Assembly (NCBI GenBank): GCA_002418285.1
Contig: DIDT01000063.1
Coordinates: 62,001-126,000 of the forward strand
Source: Phycisphaerales bacterium UBA5793
Lineage (GTDB): Bacteria; Planctomycetota; Phycisphaerae; Phycisphaerales; UBA5793
Direction: 5' to 3'
Length of the DNA stretch: 64,000 nt
Made by a program: the position numbers and the translations under genes. The notes under the pieces are model-generated. The model had not been told where the DNA came from. It did not search any database and was given only the letters and a program-made list of their open reading frames with translations. Position 1 is the stretch's first letter. Every line of letters begins with the position of its first letter. Shown in pieces: positions 1 through 9,973 of this stretch.

Positions 1-1
1 T

Positions 2-1867
2 GGCCAGAACATCGACCTCAAGCCTCACCTCATCGACCTCGCCTCGGCGATTGGAAACGACGAAGGCGTCGATGAGATGCGCCGGTTCTGGGATCGATTT
101 GATCCAAGTGGAATCGCCGATGCATCCTTGACCTATCACCAGACGCAAGAGACCGGCCACACGTTTGATCTGGCGATGACACCCAAATCGGGTTCGCTTC
201 TCATCAAGGACCATCGGGTCGACATCACCAATCCACAAGGCGCGCTGCGCATCACGCCCGGAGTAGTCACGTTTGAGGATGTTCGCGTCGACGCCGTTTG
301 TGAGGGCGCGTCGGCGGGGCAGGTGTCGCTCGACGGCTCGCTGGCCTGGACGACAGACCACGCCACAGATCTGGACGCCAAAGTCGAAGGCGCCCGTTTC
401 GAGGCGCCGGTCTACCAGATGTTTGCCGACGGATTCTCCCAACTGCTTTCGCAGACGGATTCCGACGCCGCCGCTCCAACCGGGAGCTTCGACGCATCAT
501 TCGATTACACGCGACCCGCCGGCGCCCAGCCCCCGAGCTATCTCATCAACCTGCAACCCAAGATGCTTGATGTGACCATCGGTTCCGAGCGATTCGAGGT
601 CCGGCGCATCACGGGCAGCGCCATCGTGTCACCCGAGTCCGTCGAGCTGAGCAACCTCTTCGGCTCATACCAGGACGGACTCATCCGCCTGAGCGGCACG
701 GTCAATCGCAGCGATGCAGTGGACGCCAGACTGCGTCTCAGCGTTTCCGCAGACAAAGTCAACGGCCGCGTGCGTGCGCTACTTCCCACTGCAGCCAATC
801 AGTTGATCGATGCGATCGATCTGACCGTCGGCCAGAGCCTCGAACTCAGCGACGCCGACATTCATTTCACGCGACAATCCGGGGCCGAGGGCGACAAACC
901 GCCAATCGAGGGCCTGACGTTTGACGGCATGCTCAACGTTCGGGATGCGTCGATGAACCTCTCCATTCCAATTACAGAACTCGATGGTTCACTGCGCCTT
1001 CAAGTGCAGCGCCGGTCCCATGAACCCTGGCTGCGCGGCACCGTGGCGATGAACGTCTCGCGCATGCTCGTACTGGGGCGCCTGGTCACCGATGTGCAGG
1101 CCGATCTCATCACCGGCGATGATCCCGGCCTTGTTGAAGTGCCCCACCTCGTGGGCGATTGCTATGGCGGCCGACTGTCCGCCGAGGGTTGGTTGCACGT
1201 GCCCTGGAAGGGGCAGCCCGGGCAGTACGATCTGCGCCTGTCGCTCGCACAAGTTGCCGTCGATCCGGTGTTGCGTCGACTGGCGCCTCGGCGTGCTCCT
1301 GACACTTCCGACAATTCCGGTCAGCCACCCGCCGACGCCAGTGCGAAGCGACCCGGCCGCCTGGAAGCGGGCCTGTCAATCGCCGGAATATTTGGGCAGT
1401 CCGAGTCGCGCATCGGTTGCGGCGTGATTCGCGTTCGTGACGCCGAGTTGTATGAGGTGCCCTTGGCCATGTGGGCGCTACAGATCAGCGCGCTGACCCT
1501 GCCGGTCTCGACCAGTTTTCGAGAAGCCGAGATCGCGTACTTCGTCGAGGGCAATGAGGTCGTCTTCGAGCGGCTGCTGCTCGACTCACCCGCCATGTCA
1601 CTGGTCGGAAACGGGGTGCTGAACTACGAGTCCAAGGCGCTGGACATGCGCTTCAACACCTCATCAAAACTCCGAGCCCCCCTGCTTACACCCCTGTGGG
1701 AAGGGCTGCGCGACCTGTTCATGAGCATCCACGTCACCGGAACGCTCGAGAAACCCAATGCCAAACTCGAAGCCCACGCCGACGCTCCAGTTTCGGCGAC
1801 GCGCCCCGGCGGGACGGCGTCCGTCCAGACCGACACGACGATCATTGCGCCATCATCGATGAACTGA
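2..1867 (+). CDS. AsmA-like protein, 3' part (5' end outside window)
   Basis: The reading frame is open from the first bases of the window, so the true start lies upstream; 621 residues are visible. The sequence is rich in beta-strand-like alternating hydrophobic residues with repeated short segments of the type 'LxLSG.V' and 'V.GNGVLNYESKALDMRF', which is typical of the AsmA/YhdP/TamB-like superfamily of envelope proteins that bridge the periplasm and take part in phospholipid transport or outer-membrane maintenance. The C-terminal stretch around window 1620-1780 (LDMRFNTSS... VTGTLEKPNAKLE) resembles the usual AsmA C-terminal repeat. The tail after it is Ala/Thr-rich and probably disordered. 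The family assignment rests on overall pattern, not on catalytic residues. The gene is convergent with the GspK-like gene. Confidence 0.6.
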   Translation, partial: GQNIDLKPHLIDLASAIGNDEGVDEMRRFWDRFDPSGIADASLTYHQTQETGHTFDLAMTPKSGSLLIKDHRVDITNPQGALRITPGVVTFEDVRVDAVCEGASAGQVSLDGSLAWTTDHATDLDAKVEGARFEAPVYQMFADGFSQLLSQTDSDAAAPTGSFDASFDYTRPAGAQPPSYLINLQPKMLDVTIGSERFEVRRITGSAIVSPESVELSNLFGSYQDGLIRLSGTVNRSDAVDARLRLSVSADKVNGRVRALLPTAANQLIDAIDLTVGQSLELSDADIHFTRQSGAEGDKPPIEGLTFDGMLNVRDASMNLSIPITELDGSLRLQVQRRSHEPWLRGTVAMNVSRMLVLGRLVTDVQADLITGDDPGLVEVPHLVGDCYGGRLSAEGWLHVPWKGQPGQYDLRLSLAQVAVDPVLRRLAPRRAPDTSDNSGQPPADASAKRPGRLEAGLSIAGIFGQSESRIGCGVIRVRDAELYEVPLAMWALQISALTLPVSTSFREAEIAYFVEGNEVVFERLLLDSPAMSLVGNGVLNYESKALDMRFNTSSKLRAPLLTPLWEGLRDLFMSIHVTGTLEKPNAKLEAHADAPVSATRPGGTASVQTDTTIIAPSSMN

Positions 1868-1884
1868 GGCCCCACCAATGACAA

Positions 1885-1919
1885 ACCGCGCCGACGTCCG
1901 GATGAGCGAGCGGCGCGGT
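1885..1919. terminator. Perfect 9-bp hairpin between convergent genes
   Basis: ACCGCGCCG (1885-1893) and CGGCGCGGT (1911-1919) form a perfect 9-bp stem with a 17-nt loop, placed between the stop codons of the AsmA-like gene and the GspK-like gene. There is no T tract on either strand, so it may be a Rho-assisted or bidirectional structural terminator and not a classical intrinsic one. Confidence 0.4.
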
Positions 1920-1954
1920 CGTCTGAAATGTATCCTTCATGCAGCGCTGACGAT

Positions 1955-4900
1955 TCAGCGCGTTGGAACCTCCTGGGCCGCGAACAACACGCGCGGCCGA
2001 TCTGAAGGACTCTTCACGCCCGATCGATCAAACACCACGACGTAGCGTTGCTCCATGGACGCCTGGAGACGCGTCAACTTCTGTGTGACAGAGCCGCCAG
2101 GCTCCTGCGCCCGCTGAATGTCATCAGGCGTGAAACCAACCAGCGTCATGTAAGCCACAAAGACATCGCTCCGTGTCGAAACGCTGTTTCGGATCGCGCG
2201 AATCAGCGCAAGATGTTCGCTGGGATCGTCAGTCGGGTCGTAACTCGTCTCCCAACTGGCGTCAACGTTCAGGCCGTTAGGGTTCAACGCCTCGTAGGTA
2301 AGATTCTGACTGTCGCGACCTGTCAGATACGCCGACTCGCCCGGCAGCACCGTGGGATCAACGGCGTATGACGGCCCGCCGTTCACCGGCGCCCACCGCG
2401 TCGCCAGCAGCAGTTCGCCCGCAGACGTGAACCCGGTCACATGCCCGTTGACGCCACGTGAAGTAGCGTCATCGCGCAGGCCCGAGTTGCCTCCGCCGAT
2501 GGTGAGATTGCTGACCGTGGCCCGCGTTCCGCTCGACCAGTCAACCGACGTCATGTCAAAACTGCCGCGATCGCGGTACGCCCGAAGGGACTCGGCGATG
2601 CGCAGATTCGCGTCGCGCTGTGGGATCGGACCCGCCTGGTAACGAGGATTGAGGAACGGCAGCGTCTCGAGGACCCGCCGCGGCGCGGTGTTGATATTGA
2701 TCCGTCCCTGCGCCAACGGTACATTCGGATCAACCGAAACCGTGTCAAAAGCATCGATAACACGCGTCGCAAGAGGCACGGCCTGTGTAATCATCGCCGA
2801 ACTGCCGCTGCGCGGAATAAACCGCGTAAAGTCAAGCCGGCCGACAAAGCGATTGGCCGCACCATTGCTCAGGCGGAAATCCTCAGAGCCAACCCCGGAG
2901 GATGCCGGACGGATAATGTCCATCACCGTCTTCAGGCTTGGCACGAGCGATCCCATGTCATTGGTCATGGTGCTGCGCAGCGCTTCATCCCCAAGCAATT
3001 CGCTCGCGGTCACGTAGTAATGTTTGTCGGAAAACGTCGGATCAGTGCCGCCGCTGATCTGCTGACAATGCAGGCTGCCGACGGTAGAGAGCAGGAGCAG
3101 ATCGACTGAAGAGCGAAAATCCTTGTCCGTCGAATCACTGTTGCCTTTCAGATTCGCAACGTAGAGTTCGAAGGGTGCGAACGTGAATGAGGCGTATCCC
3201 TTCGCATCTGAAGAGTCATTGATGTACTCACCGGGACTGCCGAGCCCCCTGCCGATCAGGCCGCTCGGAATTGTGATACCACCGGTGGGATCATCGGTGC
3301 GAGCCTCGCCCGAGTCGCGACCATTCGTGGCGATGGAGACGGGTGACTCGAACATGTATCCGGGCATGCCCCCGCCGGCAGGGGCCGCGCAATAGCGACG
3401 AATCGAACCAACGCGAACGGTGAACTCCGTTTGTCCGGAAACGTGATTGGGGCTGGTAACGCGTTCTCCACTGAGCGGGATGATGTTCGGGAAGTCGCCG
3501 TTGGGTGTCGCGGGTCGAATGCGATCGATGAGAACATCCACGGGACTTCCGGGAACACCATAGGAAGATGTTTGCCAGAGGGTCACATCATCAAAGCCGC
3601 TGCCGGATCCATTGGAAAACTCGAGGTGGGTCGTGTCCCCTCCGATACGCTTCACATCCCATCCACGCCGTCCACGAATCTCGCTCTCCCAGTCGTTCAA
3701 GCCGTTGACCTGGCCAGTGGGGTTGTCACGACCGATGTACAGCACGATGCCTTCGCCGGCGGGAATGTCCGGGGTGTCGGCGGGAATGGTCCAGACGTTG
3801 AGCGGATCATCGCCGTACTTGATCTTGTAACCTGAAGAGATCTTGATGGGATTTGGCCACGGGTTACCAAGCTCAATCGCCAGGATCCGCACCATCCATT
3901 CATCTTCATTTCCCTCGATCGGGTCGTAGTTCCAGAATTCATCGTCACGGGGAAGTCTGCCGTCGAGATTTCCGTACACATTCACCGCGCTCACTTCACG
4001 GATGAACGGCTGGCGCTCCAGTCCCATCACCGTGATCGTGGTGCCGCGTTCATCCCCGCTCGGGCCCGGAAGGGCCATGGGGACGCGCCCATGCTCGAAG
4101 GAGCCGACGATTTCGCGGCCTTCGCGCCCGGGGGCGGTGTAGTTGCGATCGACGACCAGCGTGCGAATGGTCGGTGCGCTATTGCTGTCGTAGCAATCGA
4201 TCGCGTTGAGCGCGAGTTGAGCCGACTTGTACAGCGCGTGTCCGGCATCGCCGTCGCCATAGTGAAGTTCGTCAGTGCCGCCGGTCGGCTGCCAGATCAC
4301 GGGCGAGCCAAAGAGGTTGTACCCGCTGTCCGTGCCGTCAAGATTGCCGATATCAACGGCATACGGCGCCAGCGCCCACATGAAGCCGCCTGTGAGGGTC
4401 TGGGCTGTTGAAACGCTGTTCGAGGCAAGCAGTGAATTCAGATTGGAAATCACTGCCGGCGAATCAGCTGCCGCGTAGCCGCGATTCCATGGGCGGATCG
4501 GCATGCTGCCGTTGTAGGTGGTCAGCAGGTGGCGGTAGTCGTCCTGAAGCGTCAGGATATCCGGCGTGCGCTGATACAGATCCACCTGCTCTCGCGTGAA
4601 ATAGCGGTTGCGCAGGGGACTGTGCCACGTCAGCGGATCGCCGGGATTCAGATTGAGCCCGTCAAACGCTCCTTCGAGCCTTGAGGTGGCGCGATCGTTG
4701 ATGGTGAACATGAACGTGCGGAGTTCCATCTCATCCGCGACGCCGTAGGGCATGAAGTTGCCGCCGGGGCGATAAGGATTACGCGCGAAGCTGGTCCAGA
4801 AGTCCTCGCGCTCCCGGCGCGTGGTGCGTTCCACATGGGAGTACGCCTGGCCACCAAGAAACTCGGACTGGATGCCGGTTTCGAAGACGTGCTGCTTGAA

Positions 4901-5902
4901 GCCCGGACGATTGGCGGACGGTCCGTTGACGAAGAGGTTGTCGTCATTCGGACCATTCCACGTCTGGAAGCCGTCAAAGAGCAGGGTGTAGAGATCAACA
5001 TCAGCCGGCGTACGGCCGAGCGAAACGCGATCCGGTTGTCCGCCGGGAGTATCGCCAAACTCCAGGTTGGCGTTGAGGTTGAGCATCGCCGAGGCATCGA
5101 CAATTCGAAACGCCGCAAAGATGCGCATCTCTTTGGGCAGGCCGGTGACATCGGGCAGCTCCGTCCAGCGCGCGTCAATGCGGCCGTCTCCGTCCGTATC
5201 GGTGCCAAGCATGCGATCGGCCCAGGTCACAATCGAGTCGTCGGCATCGCCGATAAACTGGCGACCCATCTGTACGTTGTAGTCGAAGGGATCCGCCCTG
5301 TTGGCGTTGGTGTAGGTATCGAGGCTGTAGGGATCGGCGTTGCCGCCGCCAATATAGAGATTGGAATAGAAGCCGCTGTTGTTGCCCAATCCGCGTGCGC
5401 CGCTAAAGAACCCGGCAAGCGAAACGAATTTTCCTTGCGGATGAACGTTGGAGATGTGGCGCCAGATGTCCCAGTTGCCGTCGTTGTCGGAATCGACCGG
5501 TTCAAGATCCGCCAGCCACGGGTCGGCCAGCACGTTAAAGACGGCCGACCCGCCGGGACGCGTGTAGGGAAAATCCCAACGCTCACCCATCGCGAAGTTG
5601 CCAAAGCCCAGGCTGTCGATGCGATCCTCAAAGGGGAACTTCGCCGTGGGGTCAACTCCAAACAGGTCAAGCACCAGAATCTGCCCGACGTTGTCAACCA
5701 GCTTGGCGCTGACCGAATCGCGATTCGCCTTCGCCTCGCTGGCCGAGGCGGCAAGTCGCTCCTGCTGACCCACGCCGACATAGACCGCAGCGGAGATCGC
5801 CAGCAACACCAGCACCCCCACGACGAGAATAAGCACGCTGCCTCGCCGCGCCGTAAGCGGCTGACCGCGGTGCTTCAATGTGTTGGTTTTTCGCCCGTGC
5901 AT
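1955..5902 (-). CDS. Very large GspK-like minor pseudopilin
   Basis: The start is placed at the ATG at 5902, because AGGAG lies 7 nt before it; the upstream in-frame ATG at 5950 lacks a ribosome binding site. That gives 1315 residues, against about 300-350 for ordinary GspK. A basic N-terminus (LTARRG) leads into one hydrophobic helix (about residues 21-44) without the Glu5 of major pilins, as in GspK. Near residues 1065-1080 the segment GRININTAPRRVLETLP matches the GspK 'INxNTA' signature that precedes its helix-hairpin-helix region. Two Asp-rich loops (DSDNDGNWD, 137-145; DTDGDGRID, 235-243) look like EF-hand-type calcium sites. Known GspK caps the pseudopilus tip; the huge insertions here are probably extracellular or periplasmic. 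It is the last gene of the pseudopilin operon. Confidence 0.75.
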   Translation of the reverse strand: MHGRKTNTLKHRGQPLTARRGSVLILVVGVLVLLAISAAVYVGVGQQERLAASASEAKANRDSVSAKLVDNVGQILVLDLFGVDPTAKFPFEDRIDSLGFGNFAMGERWDFPYTRPGGSAVFNVLADPWLADLEPVDSDNDGNWDIWRHISNVHPQGKFVSLAGFFSGARGLGNNSGFYSNLYIGGGNADPYSLDTYTNANRADPFDYNVQMGRQFIGDADDSIVTWADRMLGTDTDGDGRIDARWTELPDVTGLPKEMRIFAAFRIVDASAMLNLNANLEFGDTPGGQPDRVSLGRTPADVDLYTLLFDGFQTWNGPNDDNLFVNGPSANRPGFKQHVFETGIQSEFLGGQAYSHVERTTRREREDFWTSFARNPYRPGGNFMPYGVADEMELRTFMFTINDRATSRLEGAFDGLNLNPGDPLTWHSPLRNRYFTREQVDLYQRTPDILTLQDDYRHLLTTYNGSMPIRPWNRGYAAADSPAVISNLNSLLASNSVSTAQTLTGGFMWALAPYAVDIGNLDGTDSGYNLFGSPVIWQPTGGTDELHYGDGDAGHALYKSAQLALNAIDCYDSNSAPTIRTLVVDRNYTAPGREGREIVGSFEHGRVPMALPGPSGDERGTTITVMGLERQPFIREVSAVNVYGNLDGRLPRDDEFWNYDPIEGNEDEWMVRILAIELGNPWPNPIKISSGYKIKYGDDPLNVWTIPADTPDIPAGEGIVLYIGRDNPTGQVNGLNDWESEIRGRRGWDVKRIGGDTTHLEFSNGSGSGFDDVTLWQTSSYGVPGSPVDVLIDRIRPATPNGDFPNIIPLSGERVTSPNHVSGQTEFTVRVGSIRRYCAAPAGGGMPGYMFESPVSIATNGRDSGEARTDDPTGGITIPSGLIGRGLGSPGEYINDSSDAKGYASFTFAPFELYVANLKGNSDSTDKDFRSSVDLLLLSTVGSLHCQQISGGTDPTFSDKHYYVTASELLGDEALRSTMTNDMGSLVPSLKTVMDIIRPASSGVGSEDFRLSNGAANRFVGRLDFTRFIPRSGSSAMITQAVPLATRVIDAFDTVSVDPNVPLAQGRININTAPRRVLETLPFLNPRYQAGPIPQRDANLRIAESLRAYRDRGSFDMTSVDWSSGTRATVSNLTIGGGNSGLRDDATSRGVNGHVTGFTSAGELLLATRWAPVNGGPSYAVDPTVLPGESAYLTGRDSQNLTYEALNPNGLNVDASWETSYDPTDDPSEHLALIRAIRNSVSTRSDVFVAYMTLVGFTPDDIQRAQEPGGSVTQKLTRLQASMEQRYVVVFDRSGVKSPSDRPRVLFAAQEVPTR

Positions 5903-5958
5903 AGTCAATCTCCTGTGCTGCTCGATTCGATCGCGCGATGAGCGCTTCACGGGCCGGT

Positions 5959-7602
5959 TCAGCTGCCGAGCGAGTCGGGCGAATCCGGCAGGTTGAAGAT
6001 AAACTCAAACTCGCGACCACCCTTGATACGACCCTGTGGATCGTGAAGCGTGGCGCGAACGCGAATCATCTTGGGCCAGGGCCAGGCCTGGCTCCGGGTG
6101 TCGTCGTTGTCGCGCGGGATGAACGCGCCGAACACGGCGTAGTACAAGTCGTCGTTCTGCGGCTCAACATTCGGCACCGTCGTGAACGAGTCGGTAATCC
6201 CCGAACTCGGAGGCAACACCTCAGTCATAAACCACGTCCGCGCATCCGGCGGCGTCTGCTCATCAACATCGCGCCCTGTCTTGCCCGGATGGAACGCGTA
6301 CGGATTGGCCGGGTTGTTGATGTCGTACCACACCAGCTCCCCTTCGGGGTAGTTGATCTGCCCCGTACTCCACGCGACTTCAAAGTTGCTGCATCCTTCG
6401 AGCAACGACGCATGCGTGAGCATCTGATCCTGACGCGCCGTCGAGGGCACGGCCGTCTCCACCCGAATGCGACCCGTCGAATACATCATCCGGTACCGCT
6501 GCTGACGGGCCCAGCGCTCGTTCACCTTGTCGACCTGGGAGCGATCGATGTTGTCGGAAATGTAAGATGGCGGGGGCTCGATCGTCTGACTGTCCTGACG
6601 CCAGTCAATTCCTCCGAACGAACCGGTGAGTTGGCGAGCCACGGTATCGAGCAAATCGGGCTGCCGCTCGAGTTCTCCAGTTTGCCGGTTGCGCAACCAG
6701 CCATACTCCGTAATCGACTGCATAACCGTCGGCAGGTTCATGTCGATGATGTCCACGTAGCCTGGCGAGAGGCGTCGTCGAACATCAATTGGAGGCAGTG
6801 GGTTTGGATAGAAATAGCGATTGTCCCCCCAATACACACCCGCATTCGCCTCGTTGAAGATCTCAATCGGCGACGGCACGAAGTTGAGGTCCAACTCAGA
6901 CCCTTGGCCACCCGAAGTGTCGCATCCGGCGGCAGCGCGGGTGTAAAGCAGCGCCGGCTGACGCGCCAGCACCCAGTCCTTCACATAGCGATTGGCAAGG
7001 TCGGTGCCGCGGAGCCCGCCGACCGTCCTATCCTGACCAAAGCTGGCGAGGTATCCGGCAAGGCCGGCCGATCGCTTGATTCCCTCGATGCCATCATCCG
7101 GGAACGGATCGCGCAGGCCGTGCCCCCACCACACCCGTGCAACCGTCGAGGCGTCGTTCCGGGCAATGATGTTCTCTTGTCCAAACCAGGGATTGCGGTA
7201 CTGGTAGCTGGAAGTACTCCCAGCGGTGAAGAACACCAACTGGTCGAGGCGGACGGTGCCGAGGTCGATTCCGGCCTCTTCTTCCGCCGGATTGAAGTAC
7301 AAGGCGCGCCGTCGGTTGAAGCGAGTCTGCACATCGGGCCCGCTGCCGAGCCGCTCGTTGCGAATGACCATGTACGCCTGGCCGTTGCGAATGATGGAGG
7401 CGAAATCGTCGCGCAGGAGTCGTTCAAGCGTGCGGCCATACTGCGTGAGCTGAGCCGACGCCTCGCCGGTGGAGATCGTCGTACGGGTGGTCGTGAAGAT
7501 TCGGCCGACGCCAACAATGAGCAGCAGGGCGACTCCGACAGCCACGATGAGTTCCGCTATGGTGAAGGCGCGACGCCGGGGTGGCGAGAGAGTTGGATGC
7601 AT
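5959..7602 (-). CDS. GspJ-like pseudopilin
   Basis: 547 residues from the ATG at 7602, which has GAGG just upstream; the longer in-frame start at 7662 lies inside the preceding gene. The N-terminus PPRRRAFTIAELIVAV is a type IV prepilin signal with Ala instead of Gly at the cleavage site and Glu at mature position 5, followed by a 20-residue hydrophobic helix. Glu5 marks it as a filament-incorporated subunit. Size and position between GspI- and GspK-like genes point to GspJ, although it is about 2.5 times longer than the classical protein. The body is probably a globular extracytoplasmic domain and I recognise no catalytic motif. There is an 11-nt gap to the upstream gene and a 56-nt gap to the GspK-like gene. 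Confidence 0.65.
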   Translation of the reverse strand: MHPTLSPPRRRAFTIAELIVAVGVALLLIVGVGRIFTTTRTTISTGEASAQLTQYGRTLERLLRDDFASIIRNGQAYMVIRNERLGSGPDVQTRFNRRRALYFNPAEEEAGIDLGTVRLDQLVFFTAGSTSSYQYRNPWFGQENIIARNDASTVARVWWGHGLRDPFPDDGIEGIKRSAGLAGYLASFGQDRTVGGLRGTDLANRYVKDWVLARQPALLYTRAAAGCDTSGGQGSELDLNFVPSPIEIFNEANAGVYWGDNRYFYPNPLPPIDVRRRLSPGYVDIIDMNLPTVMQSITEYGWLRNRQTGELERQPDLLDTVARQLTGSFGGIDWRQDSQTIEPPPSYISDNIDRSQVDKVNERWARQQRYRMMYSTGRIRVETAVPSTARQDQMLTHASLLEGCSNFEVAWSTGQINYPEGELVWYDINNPANPYAFHPGKTGRDVDEQTPPDARTWFMTEVLPPSSGITDSFTTVPNVEPQNDDLYYAVFGAFIPRDNDDTRSQAWPWPKMIRVRATLHDPQGRIKGGREFEFIFNLPDSPDSLGS

Positions 7603-7613
7603 GGCGAGCCTCT

Positions 7614-8891
7614 TCACAATTGAACCTGCTTGGTCGTCGCGAGCAGCGTGCGAATGCGCCACACGCCGATTTCCTGCCCCTGCTCACTGAACGCCTTGAT
7701 CATCGTCGGCATGTACCAGAATTCGACGTTGCCGGTCATCGGCTCGGCGACACCATTCGGACGCACCCGCACTGGCGGCCCTTCGAGTTCAAACCACGGC
7801 GAAGCGCCCGTGCTGGGGATGGATCGCCGCACGCGCAACACGCTCGTGCCGTCGACCGGGAGCAACCACGAACCAGCCTCGATTTGTTGTGCCATCCCGG
7901 TGCCCCGTGTGTGCACTTCATAGCGGCCCTCGACGCCGTTGTAGACAACGTCGGCCGTGTCACGACGCAGCATGCCGGCCCGATCGTTGTTCGGAATGCT
8001 CCATCGCCCCGGAATCTCAGGGACGAACGGCGCGTTCAGGCCATCAAAGCGGTAGACAAACGTCGTGTACTGCAACTGGCCATCGGCATTGCGGCGGAAC
8101 GCCAGATCCCATGCGTACCGCGGTGCATCCGACGGATACATCCGATCAGGGTGCGAGACGATGCGATCGTTGAGCCATCGAAACTCGACAACGACCCTGC
8201 GAAGCTGCTCGTTCGCGTTCATGTTGAAATAGAACTGGATTCGGCCCGTATCAAAGTTGATCGAATTCGGACCAGTCTGCCCTTGCAGGCGCGTTCCATT
8301 AGGATCCTCTTCAACGAATTTCGGATTCACGCTCGTCGCGTCGGGAATCAGCGTGAAGTCAAACTCCTCCAGCGGATTGCCGACGATCGTATAGGTGGCG
8401 CGAGCAACCAGATCGCCGGGCTTGTTGTCGTGAGCAATCGGCCAGCGAGGCAATTGAACCGAATACTCGTGATGGAGCCCCGGTGAACCCAAACCCACTT
8501 CAAACGTCGCCTCTTCACGCAAGCGCAGATCGACCGGAAACGGGCGCAGCCACGGCGTCTGGAGGTAAAACGCATCGCGAGCGCTGCCCTCGGCGGCATT
8601 GATTCGATTCCACGAAGTGCCCAGACCATTGATCACATCAGGATCATTGAAACGGGCGCGAAACGCAGGCAGTCGCGTGGCCAGAATGCCATCTGCCGTT
8701 CCACTCACCGAAACCGCCGTCGTGAGATCATTGGCGGACTGCTGCTGGCTGATCACCGCAGGGAATACAGCCGCAAGACCGACCAACCCGATGGCGAGGA
8801 TGATCGCTGAGATCAGCACCTCAACGAGGGTAAAGCCGCGGCTCAAGCGCCCGATGGAATGAATGAATGGTGTGCTTCGATCCTTGTGCAT
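7614..8891 (-). CDS. GspI/PilV-like pseudopilin
   Basis: 425 residues. The ATG at 8891 is preceded by AAGAGGTGAT, a strong ribosome binding site that overlaps the end of the upstream gene (3-nt gap). The N-terminus RLSRGFTLVEVLISAIILAIGLVGLAAVFP is a textbook class III prepilin signal: Gly at -1, Phe at +1, Glu at +5, then a hydrophobic helix; the 'AIGLVGL' run is characteristic of PilV/GspI. The rest shows no enzymatic motif. The expected role is a minor subunit of the pseudopilus or type IV pilus, processed by a prepilin peptidase that is not encoded in this window. Confidence 0.7.
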   Translation of the reverse strand: MHKDRSTPFIHSIGRLSRGFTLVEVLISAIILAIGLVGLAAVFPAVISQQQSANDLTTAVSVSGTADGILATRLPAFRARFNDPDVINGLGTSWNRINAAEGSARDAFYLQTPWLRPFPVDLRLREEATFEVGLGSPGLHHEYSVQLPRWPIAHDNKPGDLVARATYTIVGNPLEEFDFTLIPDATSVNPKFVEEDPNGTRLQGQTGPNSINFDTGRIQFYFNMNANEQLRRVVVEFRWLNDRIVSHPDRMYPSDAPRYAWDLAFRRNADGQLQYTTFVYRFDGLNAPFVPEIPGRWSIPNNDRAGMLRRDTADVVYNGVEGRYEVHTRGTGMAQQIEAGSWLLPVDGTSVLRVRRSIPSTGASPWFELEGPPVRVRPNGVAEPMTGNVEFWYMPTMIKAFSEQGQEIGVWRIRTLLATTKQVQL

Positions 8892-8894
8892 GGA

Positions 8895-9929
8895 TCACCT
8901 CTTAATATCGCGCATGAGTTCGCCCGTGAACCGATTGAACGAGATCGGGCTCGCGTTGAGTTCAATCCAGTCGTTGATCTCGTACTGGTCTTCCGTGTTG
9001 TTGTTGTTTGCGTCGAGGAACCTCTGGCTCGTTGGCATACCGTCGCCAACGACCATCCAGGGCTGGCGCAACCCCAGATCGGAACCCATCTCGAAAAGAT
9101 CGACAACCGTCAGCATCGGCACCGAGCGCAACTGGTACTCGCCGTGCACGATCCGCGGGCCCGTGATGTTGAACGGGTCAGTGGTCACGACCGGGTTCCA
9201 GACGCGATAGTCCGGGCTGTCGGGTTCATCAATGTCCAGGAACGAATCGCCGCCCTTGGCCAGACTGCCGAGTTCTTCGGCGTTGTTCACGACCGATCCA
9301 TCCGGACTGAACCGAATGATGAATGAATCGAGCAGCGCAACGTCGTCGTCCGTGGGCGTGCCGTTCTCTGCGGTGAAGTGAATGTCGGTTCGAGGAAAAA
9401 GCCAGGGATCCCGGCCCGAATTACCCGAGAAGCGCGCCATGCTGCCGAGATCTTCGTACCAGTTGTATGAATCGATGCCGCCCGAGCCGCGCGTCGCGCC
9501 ATACCCATAGCCGAACACCCCGGCTCCCTTGGGAAGTTCGACAGGAGCCTGACCTTTGATCGATACAAAAACCGTCGCCGCGTTCATCTCGCCATTGCGA
9601 TGATCCGCGTCGTACACCGTCGCGTCCGCACGAAGCACTTCCATCGAGCAGACCTGACGCACCGTATCGAAGCGGAACATGACCGCCACGTCCCGTCCTT
9701 CGCGAATGGCCTGGGAACGAGCGTTGTTCAAGGTGGTGGTGACCGCATTAATCGCGCCGGAAAGCCGGCCGGACTTCTGAATCGCTTTGAACGCCGGCAG
9801 CGTCGTGACCACAAGCACGAGCATGATGCCCATGACGACAAGCAGTTCCACGAGCGTGAATCCCGCGTATCGGCCAGCGCGATCGCCGCTTGGGCGCTTC
9901 GCTTCGCGGTTGTGGGTCATGACTTGCAT
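8895..9929 (-). CDS. GspH/FimT-like pseudopilin
   Basis: 344 residues. Start at the ATG at 9929 with GAGG 8 nt upstream; a second ATG at 9920 is possible. The N-terminus GRYAGFTLVELLVVMGIMLVLVVTTLPAF contains the prepilin cleavage site and Glu5. The following segment, ...LSGAINAVTTTLNNARSQAIREGRDVAVMF, matches the GspH/FimT pattern, in which the helix continues into 'ARxxAixxxxxV'. The remainder, with an Asn/Asp-rich stretch (DANNNNTEDQY), is specific to this lineage. The gene lies between GspG-like and GspI-like genes with tight spacing, consistent with one operon. Confidence 0.7.
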   Translation of the reverse strand: MQVMTHNREAKRPSGDRAGRYAGFTLVELLVVMGIMLVLVVTTLPAFKAIQKSGRLSGAINAVTTTLNNARSQAIREGRDVAVMFRFDTVRQVCSMEVLRADATVYDADHRNGEMNAATVFVSIKGQAPVELPKGAGVFGYGYGATRGSGGIDSYNWYEDLGSMARFSGNSGRDPWLFPRTDIHFTAENGTPTDDDVALLDSFIIRFSPDGSVVNNAEELGSLAKGGDSFLDIDEPDSPDYRVWNPVVTTDPFNITGPRIVHGEYQLRSVPMLTVVDLFEMGSDLGLRQPWMVVGDGMPTSQRFLDANNNNTEDQYEINDWIELNASPISFNRFTGELMRDIKR

Positions 9930-9973
9930 ATCTCAATCCTCACTCGCCCTCTGGCGATGGATGTTCCAGCGGC

